Part shown: positions 52,594 to 61,568 of the stretch, one piece after another | How positions within the stretch are numbered: the stretch's first letter is position 1 | Layout of the letters: each line of letters begins with the position of its first letter | From: Clostridiales bacterium NK3B98 | GTDB taxonomy: Bacteria; Bacillota; Clostridia; Oscillospirales; Oscillospiraceae | Length of the DNA stretch: 64,000 nucleotides | Assembly: GCA_000421005.1 (NCBI GenBank) | Contig: ATWA01000003.1 | Span: forward strand, 1 to 64,000 | Direction: 5' to 3' | Made by a program: the position numbers and the translations under genes | Notes under the pieces: generated by a model | Told to the model about the DNA's origin: nothing | Databases searched by the model: none | What the model saw: only the letters and a program-made list of their open reading frames with translations

Positions 52594-52640
52594 CCGGAAA
52601 ATCAGTCAATCAAGCTGAAATTTGTCAGCAGAAGCTCTGA

Positions 52641-54983
52641 TTACTGAAGCTCCATGGACTGAATCTCAGCATACCAGCCCCAGTAGGGAGTCATATCCTT
52701 GGGCATGGTATCCACGTTGACACGAGCGGTAGAGACCACAGTGCAGTCCTTGCGCTGGTACAGAGGCAGCTCTACGCCCCAGTCCATGATGATCTCCATG
52801 GCGTTCTTGTACACGCTCTTACGGAACTCCAGATCAGACTTGGACAGGCCGTCCACGATCAGCTGATCCAGCTCGGCGTCGTCCACGCTGTAGTGGTTGG
52901 AGTTGGTGCCGTTGCCGTGGGCATTGGCGCTGGAGTAAACCTGAGTCATGTCGGGGTCAGCAGTTGCCTGCCATGCAGCAGCCCACATCATAGCGGTGTT
53001 GGACTCCAGAGCGTTGTTCCACACGCTGGTTCCCACGTCGTTGACCTGCAGCTTGATGCCCAGAGAGTCCAGAACCTCGGAAGCAGCCACAGCCACACCG
53101 TAGGCGGGGTGATCCTGCTGGCCCTGACCGGGGATCATGACCTCATAGGTCTGGGTCACGTCGGTGAACTTTCCGGCAGCCTCGTCATAGGTGAAGCCGG
53201 CAGCCTTGAAGTAGCCGATAGCGGCAGCCTTGGCGGCCTCATAGCGCTGCTCCTCGTTCATGGAAGGATCATAGATCTGATTGCCGTCCACATCCACGGA
53301 GTAAGCGGTCTGGTAGCCCTCGTCAGCAGGCTGAGGAGCGGCCCAGGAGGTGTTGGAGATGGGGTACTGGATGACGGCAGCACGGTCGCCATAGTAGGAG
53401 TTGATGACGGTGTCACGATAGACGGAGAACAGGGTCATGAAGCCCTTGCGCAGCGCCTTGGAGGCGTCGGAGCCGGGCTCGCCGTTCACGTTGACCAGAT
53501 CAGCGTTGATGCCCAGATAGCCGTAGCCACGGTAGTCGATCAGGTAAGTGGTGATAGCGTCGCCCACCAGCTCGCCGTTGCCGTTGGCATCCTGAATGGC
53601 CTTGACAGTCTCGTCATTGATGGAGGGGACAGCCAGATCAAAGCCGCCCTGCACGATGCCGGGGACATAGTCGGAGTCCACGCTCTCCTGCATCAGAATG
53701 GTCTTGACCGCAGGCTCGCCCTGGAAGTAGTAGGGGTTGGCGGACAGGGTGACCACGCCGTTGGCATAGCCATCAAACACATAGGGGCCGCAGCCCAGAG
53801 GCTGGGTGTTCTTGCTCTTCACGCCGGACAGATCGCCCTTGGTGAAGCCGAACTGGTTGTTGTCATAGTCATAGGCAGCGGGATCGCCGTAGTAATGCAG
53901 GGGGGCGATGGGGAAGCCCATGTCATAGATGGCCTTGGCGTTGAACTGGGTCATATGGACGGTCATGCTGTAATCACCGGTCTTCTGAATGCCGGAGATG
54001 TTGGCAGCGCTCTCGCCGGTGGAGATACCAGTCTCATAGTCAGCGCCCAGAGCAGCGATGGTGAGCTGCAGACGGGTAGAGCCAGCGGACTCAGTTGCCT
54101 CAGCCTCTTCCTCAGAGGGATAGGCGGCCACGATGGCATCCCAGAAGTCCTGAGTGGTAGCGTCATCCGCCAGACCCTCAAAGCCCCAGTTGGCAGCGCA
54201 GGCTGCCACGGAGTCGCCCGCAGCGTTGTAGCCGTTGGCGATGCAGTAGTCTACGATCTCCTGTGCCAGAGCAGCGCCGGAGTTGTTGTTATAGAAATCC
54301 CAGAAAGCGTTGTACTGCTCCTCGGTGTAGCCGTCGTTGGCGGTGTAGCCGTCGGGGCCGGCAGCGAAGATAGCGTTGCCTCGGGACTCCATGCCGCCGC
54401 GATAGGCTTCCATGCCCTCGATGGGCAGCGCATAGATGGTGGAAGATCCGTCATAGGTGGGGTCGCACAGCACATAGACAGAGAAGATCACGTCGTCGAT
54501 GGTAGCAGGCTCTCCGTCGGAGAACTTGATGTCATCACGCATGGTCAGGTTGTAGTCCACGGTGCCGTCGTCGTTCTGAACGATTTCCACATCGCCCATA
54601 CCATAATAGGTATAGTCGGTGCCGTTGTACTCACGACTCTCGCCCTCGATGCCCTTCTCTACGATAGCGCCGCCGCGGTCAGCAGCCAGCAGGCTGCCGG
54701 TGGTCAGGTCAACCACCTCCATGTCGTAGGCGGTGGTAGCAAAGAAGGTGGAGAACTTCTGGCCGAAGGTGGAAGTGGCATAGACCATGTTGGCCCGTGC
54801 CTCACCCTCTGCCTGAGGTTCAGCCTCGCCCTCTGCGCTCTGAGTTGCTTCTCCGGTCTGCTCTGCCTTACCCTCGCCATCGGCGGGAGCGGAGCTGTTG
54901 TTTCCACCGCCGCAAGCGGCCAGAGACAGCAGCATGGCAAGAGCCAGCACCAGCGCAAGAAGCTGCTTACTGAGTTTGCTCAT
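52641..54983 (-). CDS. oppA: Oligopeptide-binding lipoprotein OppA (family 5), enlarged
   Basis: 780 residues against roughly 530-600 for most family-5 solute-binding proteins. Lipoprotein signal ending LSLAACGGG. The conserved DIKFSDGEPATIDDVIFS motif, YSMTVHMTQFNAKAIYDMGFPIAP and the C-terminal lobe are present. Between them, about residues 215-330, is an extra acidic segment (AFWDFYNNNSGAAL...PSEEEAEATESAG) not seen in ordinary OppA. The start is the ATG at 54983, with AAGGAGG eight bases upstream; the frame is open to 55424 but that part is antisense to nothing recognisable and overlaps the next gene. It captures peptides for OppBCDF. Confidence 0.92.
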   Translation of the reverse strand: MSKLSKQLLALVLALAMLLSLAACGGGNNSSAPADGEGKAEQTGEATQSAEGEAEPQAEGEARANMVYATSTFGQKFSTFFATTAYDMEVVDLTTGSLLAADRGGAIVEKGIEGESREYNGTDYTYYGMGDVEIVQNDDGTVDYNLTMRDDIKFSDGEPATIDDVIFSVYVLCDPTYDGSSTIYALPIEGMEAYRGGMESRGNAIFAAGPDGYTANDGYTEEQYNAFWDFYNNNSGAALAQEIVDYCIANGYNAAGDSVAACAANWGFEGLADDATTQDFWDAIVAAYPSEEEAEATESAGSTRLQLTIAALGADYETGISTGESAANISGIQKTGDYSMTVHMTQFNAKAIYDMGFPIAPLHYYGDPAAYDYDNNQFGFTKGDLSGVKSKNTQPLGCGPYVFDGYANGVVTLSANPYYFQGEPAVKTILMQESVDSDYVPGIVQGGFDLAVPSINDETVKAIQDANGNGELVGDAITTYLIDYRGYGYLGINADLVNVNGEPGSDASKALRKGFMTLFSVYRDTVINSYYGDRAAVIQYPISNTSWAAPQPADEGYQTAYSVDVDGNQIYDPSMNEEQRYEAAKAAAIGYFKAAGFTYDEAAGKFTDVTQTYEVMIPGQGQQDHPAYGVAVAASEVLDSLGIKLQVNDVGTSVWNNALESNTAMMWAAAWQATADPDMTQVYSSANAHGNGTNSNHYSVDDAELDQLIVDGLSKSDLEFRKSVYKNAMEIIMDWGVELPLYQRKDCTVVSTARVNVDTMPKDMTPYWGWYAEIQSMELQ

Positions 54984-55039
54984 TTGTTTTTCCTCCTTAA
55001 ATGGTTTTATTACACGCCCTGCGGCGAATAATAACATTG

Positions 55040-55666
55040 TTACGGTTGCACTTGATCGGTAGTAAGTCTCCCCCGCCTTGCGAAGCATACGCCGCAGCAA
55101 AAAGCGGTCATCACGGCGCACAGGGAGAAAACCCCTTCTCCAGCAGCAAAGCCGCTGCCTGTTATCCCATGGATCACAGCAAGAACCGCAGCCACCCCGG
55201 GGAGAACCGCCCCCGCCATGGCCGCCGGGGGATATCGGTTTTCCAGCTTGTCCGCAAAGCGATGCTCCAGCGGCTCTTTGGCACGAAGCAGCTCCAAAAC
55301 CGTGCTGCTCATCAGCCAAAGGGGAATCGCCGTGAAAACAAAGGGCAGTGAGACGAACCAGGTACGCATAGACTGGGAGTTGGGGAGCATCGCCCCCAGC
55401 CAGCTCAGCCAGCCCCCGGCGCACAGCGCCAGCCGGGTCAAAAGCTCCCGGCGCACCATTTCGCGGGGTTGCAGAAAGCGGTAGTAGTCACCGATATACT
55501 CATAGTCGGTGTGGATTCTGCCTCGCTGATCCACCGTCTCCAGCAGACGATAATCCTTTGCGTACTGGTTTCTGGCCAAATCGACACGCTCCTGAATGGG
55601 ACTGCCCGGGAAGAGATCATCTTTGGCAGATGCCAAAGATGAAAAAGGGGTGCCCCTTTTTCGCAT
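55040..55666 (-). CDS. Four-span membrane protein, unknown function
   Basis: 208 residues (from ATG 55666). A soluble N-terminal part with YAKDYRLLETVDQRGRIHTDYEYIGDYYRF, then four hydrophobic segments (about 78-95, 104-125, 147-167, 172-193) and a basic end. I do not recognise a family. The start is uncertain: ATG 55666 has no ribosome site, whereas TTG 55579 has AGGAG nine bases upstream. The region between them contains two back-to-back hairpins. It lies between pepF and oppA in the same direction, so a link to peptide uptake is possible. Confidence 0.6.
   Translation of the reverse strand: MRKRGTPFSSLASAKDDLFPGSPIQERVDLARNQYAKDYRLLETVDQRGRIHTDYEYIGDYYRFLQPREMVRRELLTRLALCAGGWLSWLGAMLPNSQSMRTWFVSLPFVFTAIPLWLMSSTVLELLRAKEPLEHRFADKLENRYPPAAMAGAVLPGVAAVLAVIHGITGSGFAAGEGVFSLCAVMTAFCCGVCFARRGRLTTDQVQP
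55622..55662 (-). promoter_or_regulatory. Attenuator-like twin hairpins at the 5' end of the membrane-protein gene
   Basis: On the minus strand AAAAAGGGG-CA-CCCCTTTTT is a perfect terminator-shaped stem with its own T-run, directly followed by CATCTTTGGC-N4-GCCAAAGATG. Both fall within the first codons of the long version of the gene. They make better sense as a leader attenuator with translation starting at TTG 55579. Confidence 0.5.
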
Positions 55667-55706
55667 AAATACATTGCTCTAGTAAAGTGCGAAGATGCTA
55701 TGTGCA

Positions 55707-55735
55707 AGTATAACACAATTATAGCAACAATGCAA
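55707..55735 (-). promoter_or_regulatory. Promoter candidate for the membrane-protein gene
   Basis: On the minus strand: TTGCAT, 17-bp spacer, TATACT, placing the transcript start near 55700, some 35 bases before the ATG at 55666. Confidence 0.6.
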
Positions 55736-55763
55736 CGGCAAGATTTAGCAAGATACCTTTCGA

Positions 55764-57470
55764 TCAGCGGATTCCGGTGAGATCGTAGTGTTCCAGATAC
55801 TCCTTTGCCTCCGCACACACCCGATCCAGACATTTCTGGTCAAAGGGGCTGTCCAGATTGGCGTTTTTCAGCAGCTCCGTGAAGGTGCGGCTGCCCCCCT
55901 GACGGGTGTAGGCCATGTAGTGCTCCCATGCGTCCGGCAGGCTGTGGCGCAGCATCGCCCAGAACTGCAATGCCACCGTCTGGGCAAGGCAGTAGTCAAT
56001 GTAGTAGAAGGGGGAGGAATAGATATGGTGCTGACGCTGCCAGCCCTCGCCGTCAGCGTAGACGGGAATTTCCCCATCCAGACGCATCCACGGCATATAG
56101 ATACCCAGCAGCCGTTTCCACTCCTGATGACGCTGCGCCGGGGTCAGCTCCGGATGCTCATAGACGATGTGCTGGAAGTGATCCACCATGGTGCCGTAGG
56201 GGATGAAGGTGAGGGCTCCTGCCAGATGGGAGTAGCGGAACTTCCGGGCATCCTCCCCAAAAAAGTCCTCCGCCCACTGTTCCCCAAAGAACTCCATGGA
56301 CATGGAGTGAACCTCGCAGGCTTCCATAGAGGGCCATGCGTACTGGCAGGGAATACGGTGGCGGTTCATGTAGAAGGCAAATGCGTGGCCTGCCTCGTGA
56401 GTGACCACCTCCACATCTCCCTGGGTACCGTTGAAGTTGGCAAAGATAAAGGGCACCTCCTCATCCCAAATCTGGGTGCAATAGCCCCCGGACTGCTTGC
56501 CCTTTGTGGACAGCACATCCATCAGCTCCCGCTCCCGCATCATGCGGAAAAAGGCACCGGTTTCCGGGGAGAGGGCGTTGTAGAACTTGTCTCCCGCCTT
56601 CAGAACCGCCTCTGCGTCCCCAGCGGGCTTGGGGTTGCCGGAGCGAAATTCCAGCGCGGCGTCGGCAAAGCTAAGGGGATACGACACCCCCAGCCGCTCC
56701 GCCTGACGGCGGTAGATGGCATCTGCCAGGGGAACCACGTCCCGCACCACCGCTGCCCGGAACCGCTCCACGTCTTCCTTGGTATAGCAGTTTCTGCCCA
56801 TGCGGTAGTAGCCCAGCTCCACATAGTTGTCGTAGCCCAGCTTTTTTCCCATCTGGTCCCGGAGCGTCACCAACTGTTGGTAGATCTCGTCCAGCTCGCT
56901 CTGATGGTCTTTGTACCACCTGCCCTCTGCCTGCCACGCAGCCAGACGGCGCTTGTCGTCCGGGTCGTGCTTGAAGGGAGTGAGCTGGGAGAGGGTGTAT
57001 ACCTCCCCCTCAAAGGGAATCTGAGCGGAAGCCAGCAGTTTTTCGTACTTCTGGGTCAGCTCGTTCTCCTGCTGCATCTCGGGGATGATCTCCGGAGCAA
57101 AGCTCTTCAGGGCGATTTCTCCGTTGACAAACATGAGGTCACCGTATTCCTCCGAGAACTCCCTGCGGAAGGGAGAATCCAGCAGCGCCTTTGTCCAAGC
57201 CTGCTCCCACTCCTCGATCTCCGGCAGGGCGGCGTTCCAGAAGTTTTCCTCTGCGTCATAGAAGCTGTCCCGGGTGTCGATAGAGTGACGAATGGAACAC
57301 AGGGTTGCCTGGGTCTGGGTGCGGCGGGTGAGCGCATCCTTTTCCAGAAAGGCAGCACGGGCAGTTTCATAGTCCTCCGCCTGCTCCATGCGGGCGATCA
57401 GCGCCTTGGTATCCGCCTTGATCTGTTCCAGATCCGGGCGGGAGTAGGTAAGTTGGGAAAAGGTTTTCAT
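55764..57470 (-). CDS. pepF: M3 family oligoendopeptidase (PepF-like)
   Basis: 568 residues. The zinc site is VVTHEAGHAFAF (HExxH) with the downstream Glu in the SMEACEVHSMSMEFF segment. It cuts short peptides of about 5-20 residues in the cytoplasm. The subgroup is the M3B oligoendopeptidase F type by length and by the C-terminal YYIDYCLAQTVALQFW signature. The ATG at 57470 has AAGGAGAG upstream. Its location upstream of the opp genes fits a role in breaking down imported peptides. Confidence 0.93.
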   Translation of the reverse strand: MKTFSQLTYSRPDLEQIKADTKALIARMEQAEDYETARAAFLEKDALTRRTQTQATLCSIRHSIDTRDSFYDAEENFWNAALPEIEEWEQAWTKALLDSPFRREFSEEYGDLMFVNGEIALKSFAPEIIPEMQQENELTQKYEKLLASAQIPFEGEVYTLSQLTPFKHDPDDKRRLAAWQAEGRWYKDHQSELDEIYQQLVTLRDQMGKKLGYDNYVELGYYRMGRNCYTKEDVERFRAAVVRDVVPLADAIYRRQAERLGVSYPLSFADAALEFRSGNPKPAGDAEAVLKAGDKFYNALSPETGAFFRMMRERELMDVLSTKGKQSGGYCTQIWDEEVPFIFANFNGTQGDVEVVTHEAGHAFAFYMNRHRIPCQYAWPSMEACEVHSMSMEFFGEQWAEDFFGEDARKFRYSHLAGALTFIPYGTMVDHFQHIVYEHPELTPAQRHQEWKRLLGIYMPWMRLDGEIPVYADGEGWQRQHHIYSSPFYYIDYCLAQTVALQFWAMLRHSLPDAWEHYMAYTRQGGSRTFTELLKNANLDSPFDQKCLDRVCAEAKEYLEHYDLTGIR

Positions 57471-57543
57471 TCTGTTCTCTCCTTCTGATTCCAGTTGGTT
57501 TCTATGATAGCCTAAAACTGACTGTTGGTCAAGGGAGGCAGGC

Positions 57544-57572
57544 GAGGGCGGCCCCCCTCTGGGAGACCGCCC
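57544..57572 (-). terminator. Hairpin after spoIVB
   Basis: AGGGCGG and CCGCCCT pair around a partly complementary interior, just after the spoIVB stop. The T-run lies on the wrong side for the minus strand, so termination strength is uncertain. Confidence 0.4.
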
Positions 57573-57578
57573 TGTTTT

Positions 57579-58607
57579 TCAGTCGACCGCCGCCATCATG
57601 TCTTCTGCCAGAATGCCGTAGCCCCGGGTGGGGTCGTTGACCAGCACATGGGTGACCGCACCCACCAGCTTTCCGTTTTGGAGAATCGGTGAACCGCTCA
57701 TGCCCTGTACAATCCCCCCGGTGCGCTCCAGCAGCGCCGGGTCGGTGACCCGGAGCATCAGGCTCTGCCGCTCTTTCCCCCCAGCGGGATAGACCCGGAG
57801 AATCTCCACCTGAAACTCCTCCACCTCTTCCCCGGTGACGTTGGAAAGGATGGTGGCAGGACCGGTTTTCAGCTCACCTGCCCGGGCAACCTCCATGGCC
57901 TCACCGGAGAAATAGCCTTCCTCTGCCTTGCCAAAAATGCCCCAGTCCGTGTTGGCGTTCAGCGTGCCTACGTCATGGGTCAGATCGAAGCTGCCGTGGA
58001 GCGCACCGGGACTTCCCTCCGCACCCCGGAGAATGCCGGAGACCGAGGAGGGCATAATGGCCCCGGATTGCAGGGGCATCAGCAGTCCTGTGTCCACGTC
58101 GTTGATGCCGTGCCCCAGTGCGGCAAAGGTGCCGGTGGCCGGGTCATAATAGGTCACTGTGCCAATGCCCGCCATAGAGTCCCGAATCCACGCCCCCAGC
58201 TTGGCACCGCTTTGGTCGCAGGGCAGGTCGGTGGCAGTGAGATGCAGCTCTTTTCCGCCCCGGGTGGCGGTGATGTCCAGCTCACTGCCGCAGCAGGACA
58301 GCACCGACTCCACCTCTTCAATGCTGTTCACCGCAGTACCGTTCATACAGGTGATAATATCTCCCTGCTTCAGACCGCAGGCTTTGGCGCTGGTGTGTTC
58401 TGACAGCCCCACCACCATAACGCCGTGGGCAAACAGCTTGATGCCCACCGTTTTGCCCACCGGCACCAAAATGCGGCTGGTGCTGTCCGCAAGGCAGGGC
58501 ACCGCTTGTTCCTCCGGCGGGTTTGCCCATGCGGATAATGCCAGCATCAAAATGAGCAGCACTGCCAAAGACAGCACCCATGGTCGTTTTTTGGTTTCTT
58601 CTATCAT
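57579..58607 (-). CDS. spoIVB: SpoIVB serine protease (S55 family)
   Basis: 342 residues. An N-terminal membrane anchor (about 9-28), a PDZ domain (VGLSEHTSAKACGLKQGDIITCMNG) and the S55 protease domain with AALGHGINDVDTG (His) and GIVQGMSGSPIL (catalytic Ser). SpoIVB is secreted from the forespore into the space between the membranes and cuts SpoIVFA, releasing SpoIVFB to process pro-SigK in the mother cell. It shows that the organism sporulates. The start codon ATG has GGGAG upstream, and a SigF/SigG-type promoter lies about 190 bases away. Confidence 0.95.
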   Translation of the reverse strand: MIEETKKRPWVLSLAVLLILMLALSAWANPPEEQAVPCLADSTSRILVPVGKTVGIKLFAHGVMVVGLSEHTSAKACGLKQGDIITCMNGTAVNSIEEVESVLSCCGSELDITATRGGKELHLTATDLPCDQSGAKLGAWIRDSMAGIGTVTYYDPATGTFAALGHGINDVDTGLLMPLQSGAIMPSSVSGILRGAEGSPGALHGSFDLTHDVGTLNANTDWGIFGKAEEGYFSGEAMEVARAGELKTGPATILSNVTGEEVEEFQVEILRVYPAGGKERQSLMLRVTDPALLERTGGIVQGMSGSPILQNGKLVGAVTHVLVNDPTRGYGILAEDMMAAVD

Positions 58608-58799
58608 CCCATCATCTCCCTCCGGGGCTACTTTGCCCGAAAGTCCGCCGGGTCAATCCGCCAGCATATCCAGACCGTGGGGGATTTGGCAGCGTGATTG
58701 GGCAAAACGCCGTTGTCACAGCGGGTTGCAAATTCTGGCTGTGTGGGATTGGCAGTGGAAAAACCTGTCAGTTATTCATTTACATCTTATTTTTCGGGA

Positions 58800-58829
58800 T
58801 AGTATGGCATGATAAAACAAAAATTATCC
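58800..58829 (-). promoter_or_regulatory. Forespore (SigG/SigF-type) promoter candidate for spoIVB
   Basis: On the minus strand: GGATA, 18-bp spacer, CATACTA. It fits the Bacillus SigG pattern (G-N-A-T-R, 17-18 bases, CATNNTA), and spoIVB is a known SigF/SigG gene. The rest of the gene-free stretch 58608-58990 holds only this and the ilvA promoter. Confidence 0.55.
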
Positions 58830-58902
58830 ATTTTCACGAAAAAACGCCCCTGCCCTGCATTCCTTTTTTCCTCCCCGGCGGGGTGAATTTCCCCCATGTT
58901 CG

Positions 58903-58931
58903 TTGACAACCCTTCCTTTGACGCATAAAAT
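58903..58931 (+). promoter_or_regulatory. SigA-type promoter of ilvA
   Basis: TTGACA, 17-bp spacer, TAAAAT, 60 bases before the ATG at 58991. Confidence 0.75.
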
Positions 58932-58990
58932 AAGAAAAGTGCGCCTGTATCTGGCACGGCGCAACTTGCAAGAAAATGAGGCGACCCGCT

Positions 58991-60214
58991 ATGATGACAT
59001 TGGATGATTTTAAAGCTGCCCGCCGGGTGCTGGGAGGTGTTCTCCGCTCCACCCACCTGATTCACTCCCCCTACTTCTCCGCCGCTTCCGGCAATCAGGT
59101 ATACTTTAAGCCGGAGAATATGCAGGTCACAGGGGCATATAAGATTCGGGGCGCTTACTATACCATCTCCACCCTCACCGACGAGGAGCGGGAGCGGGGG
59201 CTGATTACCGCCTCCGCCGGCAACCATGCCCAGGGTGTCGCCTATGCGGCCCAAAAGGCAGGCGTACCTGCCACGGTGGTCATGCCCACCACCACCCCGC
59301 TGATTAAGGTGGAGAACACCCGGGGCTACGGGGCAAACGTCATCATTCACGGCGCTACCTTCGACGATGCCGCCGCAGAGGCAGCCCGGCTCAGCGAGGA
59401 ACAGGGTCTGACCTATGTACACCCCTTCAACGACCTGCGGGTGGCCACGGGACAGGGCACCATTTCCTACGAGATTTTCTCCGACCTGCCTGACGTGGAC
59501 GTGATTCTTGTCCCCATCGGCGGCGGCGGTCTGGCCTCCGGCGTGGCAACCCTCACCAAGCTGCTCAACCCCAGCGTCAAGGTCTACGGCGTGGAGCCGG
59601 AGGGCGCTGCCTCCATGAAGGCCAGTCTGGAGGCCGGGCATGTTGTCACCCTGCCCACGGTGGAGACCATTGCAGACGGCGTTGCAGTAAAGACCCCCGG
59701 TGATTTGGTCTTCCCCTATTTGCAGCAGCATTTGGACGGGATTATCACCGTCCGGGATGAAGAACTGGTGAACTGCTTCCTGGATATGACCGAGCGGCAC
59801 AAGATGATCGTGGAAAACGCAGGGCTGCTCACCGCTGCCGCCCTGTATCATCTGGACTGCAAGGGCCAAAACGTGGTGTCCATCCTCACCGGCGGCAACA
59901 TGGACGTGATTACCATGGCCTCCATCATTCAGCACGGGCTGATTAACCGCAGCCGTGTGTTCACCTTCTCAGTGCATCTCCCCGATCGCCCCGGTGAACT
60001 GCTCCGGGTGGCGGAGCTGCTGGCCCGGCTCAACGGCAATATCATCAAGCTGGAGCACAACCAGTTTGTCAATATCAACCGTCAGCACGGCGTGGAGCTG
60101 AAGGTGACGCTGGAGGCCTTTGGCGCAGAGCACAAGCAGAATATTCTCTCCGCCTTGCAGCAGGAGGGCTATGACGCAGCGGAGGTGCTCACCTCCTCGG
60201 TGTACAACGGATAA
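58991..60214 (+). CDS. ilvA: Threonine ammonia-lyase with ACT domain
   Basis: 407 residues, PLP fold type II. It deaminates threonine to 2-oxobutanoate, the first step toward isoleucine, or in catabolism. PLP lysine is in TGAYKIRGAYY; the phosphate loop is IGGGGLASGVATL; SAGNHAQGVAYAA is the Ser/Asn loop. A C-terminal ACT domain (VHLPDRPGELLRVAELLARLNGNI) may bind an amino acid effector. Length and single ACT-like tail match the TdcB/IlvA short type. I use ATG 58991 (GAGG nine bases upstream); an in-frame ATG at 58976 has none. recR follows 12 bases later. Confidence 0.93.
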   Translation: MMTLDDFKAARRVLGGVLRSTHLIHSPYFSAASGNQVYFKPENMQVTGAYKIRGAYYTISTLTDEERERGLITASAGNHAQGVAYAAQKAGVPATVVMPTTTPLIKVENTRGYGANVIIHGATFDDAAAEAARLSEEQGLTYVHPFNDLRVATGQGTISYEIFSDLPDVDVILVPIGGGGLASGVATLTKLLNPSVKVYGVEPEGAASMKASLEAGHVVTLPTVETIADGVAVKTPGDLVFPYLQQHLDGIITVRDEELVNCFLDMTERHKMIVENAGLLTAAALYHLDCKGQNVVSILTGGNMDVITMASIIQHGLINRSRVFTFSVHLPDRPGELLRVAELLARLNGNIIKLEHNQFVNINRQHGVELKVTLEAFGAEHKQNILSALQQEGYDAAEVLTSSVYNG

Positions 60215-60226
60215 AGGAAGGATCGT

Positions 60227-60832
60227 ATGCAGTATTTACCCCCTGCGCTGGAGGCGCTGGTGGAGCATTTCAACCGCCTGCCCGGCATTGGCAGTAAAAC
60301 CGCTCAACGGCTGGCCTTTCACATTCTGGATCTCCCGGACGAGGACGCGCAGGCCTTTGCCTCTGCCATCCTCACCGCAAAAAAGGCGATTATCTCCTGT
60401 CCAGTGTGCCAGAACCTGACGGAGGGGGACGGCCCCTGCTCCATCTGTTCCAGCCCCCGGCGGGATCACTCCACCGTCTGCGTGGTGGCCGATCCCAAGG
60501 ACGTGATCGCCATGGAGCGCTCCGGGGAGTACAACGGCCTCTACCATGTTTTGCACGGCGTTCTCTCCCCTATGAACCATGTGGGGCCGGACGACCTGCG
60601 GATTACACAGCTGGTCTCGCGGGTGGCATCCGGAGAGGTGCAGGAGGTCATTATGGCCACCAACCCGGACACCGAGGGTGAGACGACCGCAGTCTATCTC
60701 TCCCGGCTGCTGCGTCCCTTTGGGGTGCGGGTGACCCGGCTGGCCTACGGCGTGCCAGTAGGCAGTCATTTGGAATACGCCGACGACGCCACGCTGGCAC
60801 GGGCGCTGGAAGGGCGTATGGAACTGAACTGA
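60227..60832 (+). CDS. recR: Recombination mediator RecR
   Basis: 201 residues, normal RecR length. Helix-hairpin-helix region (LPGIGSKTAQRLAFHIL), a C4 zinc finger (CPVCQNLTEGDGPCSIC), then the Toprim domain (VCVVADPKDVIAMERSG, MATNPDTEGETTAVYL). RecR works with RecO/RecF to load RecA on gapped DNA. GGAAGG precedes the ATG. It is close behind ilvA, so it probably shares its transcript. Confidence 0.96.
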   Translation: MQYLPPALEALVEHFNRLPGIGSKTAQRLAFHILDLPDEDAQAFASAILTAKKAIISCPVCQNLTEGDGPCSICSSPRRDHSTVCVVADPKDVIAMERSGEYNGLYHVLHGVLSPMNHVGPDDLRITQLVSRVASGEVQEVIMATNPDTEGETTAVYLSRLLRPFGVRVTRLAYGVPVGSHLEYADDATLARALEGRMELN

Positions 60833-60837
60833 ATAGC

Positions 60838-60878
60838 GCAAAACCCGTACCCATTTCTCAGTTGGGTACGGGTTTTGC
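60838..60878. terminator. Terminator between recR and the esterase gene
   Basis: A perfect 16-bp stem, GCAAAACCCGTACCCA and its complement with a 9-base loop. On each strand the stem ends in an A/T run. It includes the last codons of the convergent esterase gene. Confidence 0.85.
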
Positions 60879-61565
60879 TGATTCTTCCAGCAAGTGAGCA
60901 ATTCCTTTGGCGGTTCGCAGCGCTTCATCCCGAAAATGATTGCCGGGGTTCAGCTCCCATTTCACGGATAATCCCTGCTGACGATAGTGCTCCGCCAGCG
61001 CCAGCGTCTGCTCCTCCACCGTTTTCATCAGGGGATTGCGGGTTTTGCTCTCCCGGTCGCCCAGTGAGAGGTAAAGCCGCTCAGGGCACTTTTTCATCTG
61101 ATGATGCTCCGCAAACTCCCGAAACTTCGGATACCACAGCGAGCCGGAGATACTGGCAGAGCGGTCAAAGGCGTCGCACCGATAGAGGGCGTAAAGGGCA
61201 AACAGTCCCGCCAGCGAGTACCCGGCAATGGCGGTAAAGGCCGGACGGCCGCCAATTCTGGTCTTTGCCTCCGGAAGAAGCTCGTGGGTGAGCCATTGGA
61301 GATACTGCTCTCCCTCCCCGGCAAAGGGCGGCTCCCCTTTCAGCAGCGCAGGACAGGGCCATGGAGACAAGTCCCGCTCCCAGTCCAAGCCGCTGACCAC
61401 CAGCAGATGGAAGTCCGGGACATGAAGCGCTTCCAGCAGGGCAAGCTCTTCCCCACCGTCCCCGGTGTAGGCGTTCAGCAGCACAAGAGGGCTTTCGGGG
61501 TTCTGTGCATGGTGCAGGGTGATCTGTCTGCCTGCCGCTGCGTATGATTCTGTGTTCCGCTTCAT
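60858..61565 (-). CDS. Alpha/beta hydrolase, putative esterase (IroE/Fes-like)
   Basis: 235 residues without a signal peptide. The nucleophile elbow is AIAGYSLAGLFALYAL (G-x-S-x-x-G) and SGSLWYP follows, as in the esterase-D/Fes/IroE group; NPGNHFRDE contains the likely catalytic His. These proteins hydrolyse esters such as siderophore backbones or glycerol esters, and the substrate is not known. It starts four bases after the lrp stop, so it is translated from the lrp message and might be under its control. Confidence 0.8.
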   Translation of the reverse strand: MKRNTESYAAAGRQITLHHAQNPESPLVLLNAYTGDGGEELALLEALHVPDFHLLVVSGLDWERDLSPWPCPALLKGEPPFAGEGEQYLQWLTHELLPEAKTRIGGRPAFTAIAGYSLAGLFALYALYRCDAFDRSASISGSLWYPKFREFAEHHQMKKCPERLYLSLGDRESKTRNPLMKTVEEQTLALAEHYRQQGLSVKWELNPGNHFRDEALRTAKGIAHLLEESAKPVPN

Positions 61566-61568
61566 CTC

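Noticed and set aside
52893-55031. A 712-codon open frame on the plus strand opposite oppA
   Set aside because: Low-complexity Val/Gly/His-rich translation, antisense to a clear lipoprotein gene with ribosome site and promoter context.
54984-55424. N-terminal extension of the oppA frame
   Set aside because: It overlaps the neighbouring membrane-protein gene, lacks homology and has no ribosome site, while ATG 54983 begins a perfect lipoprotein signal.
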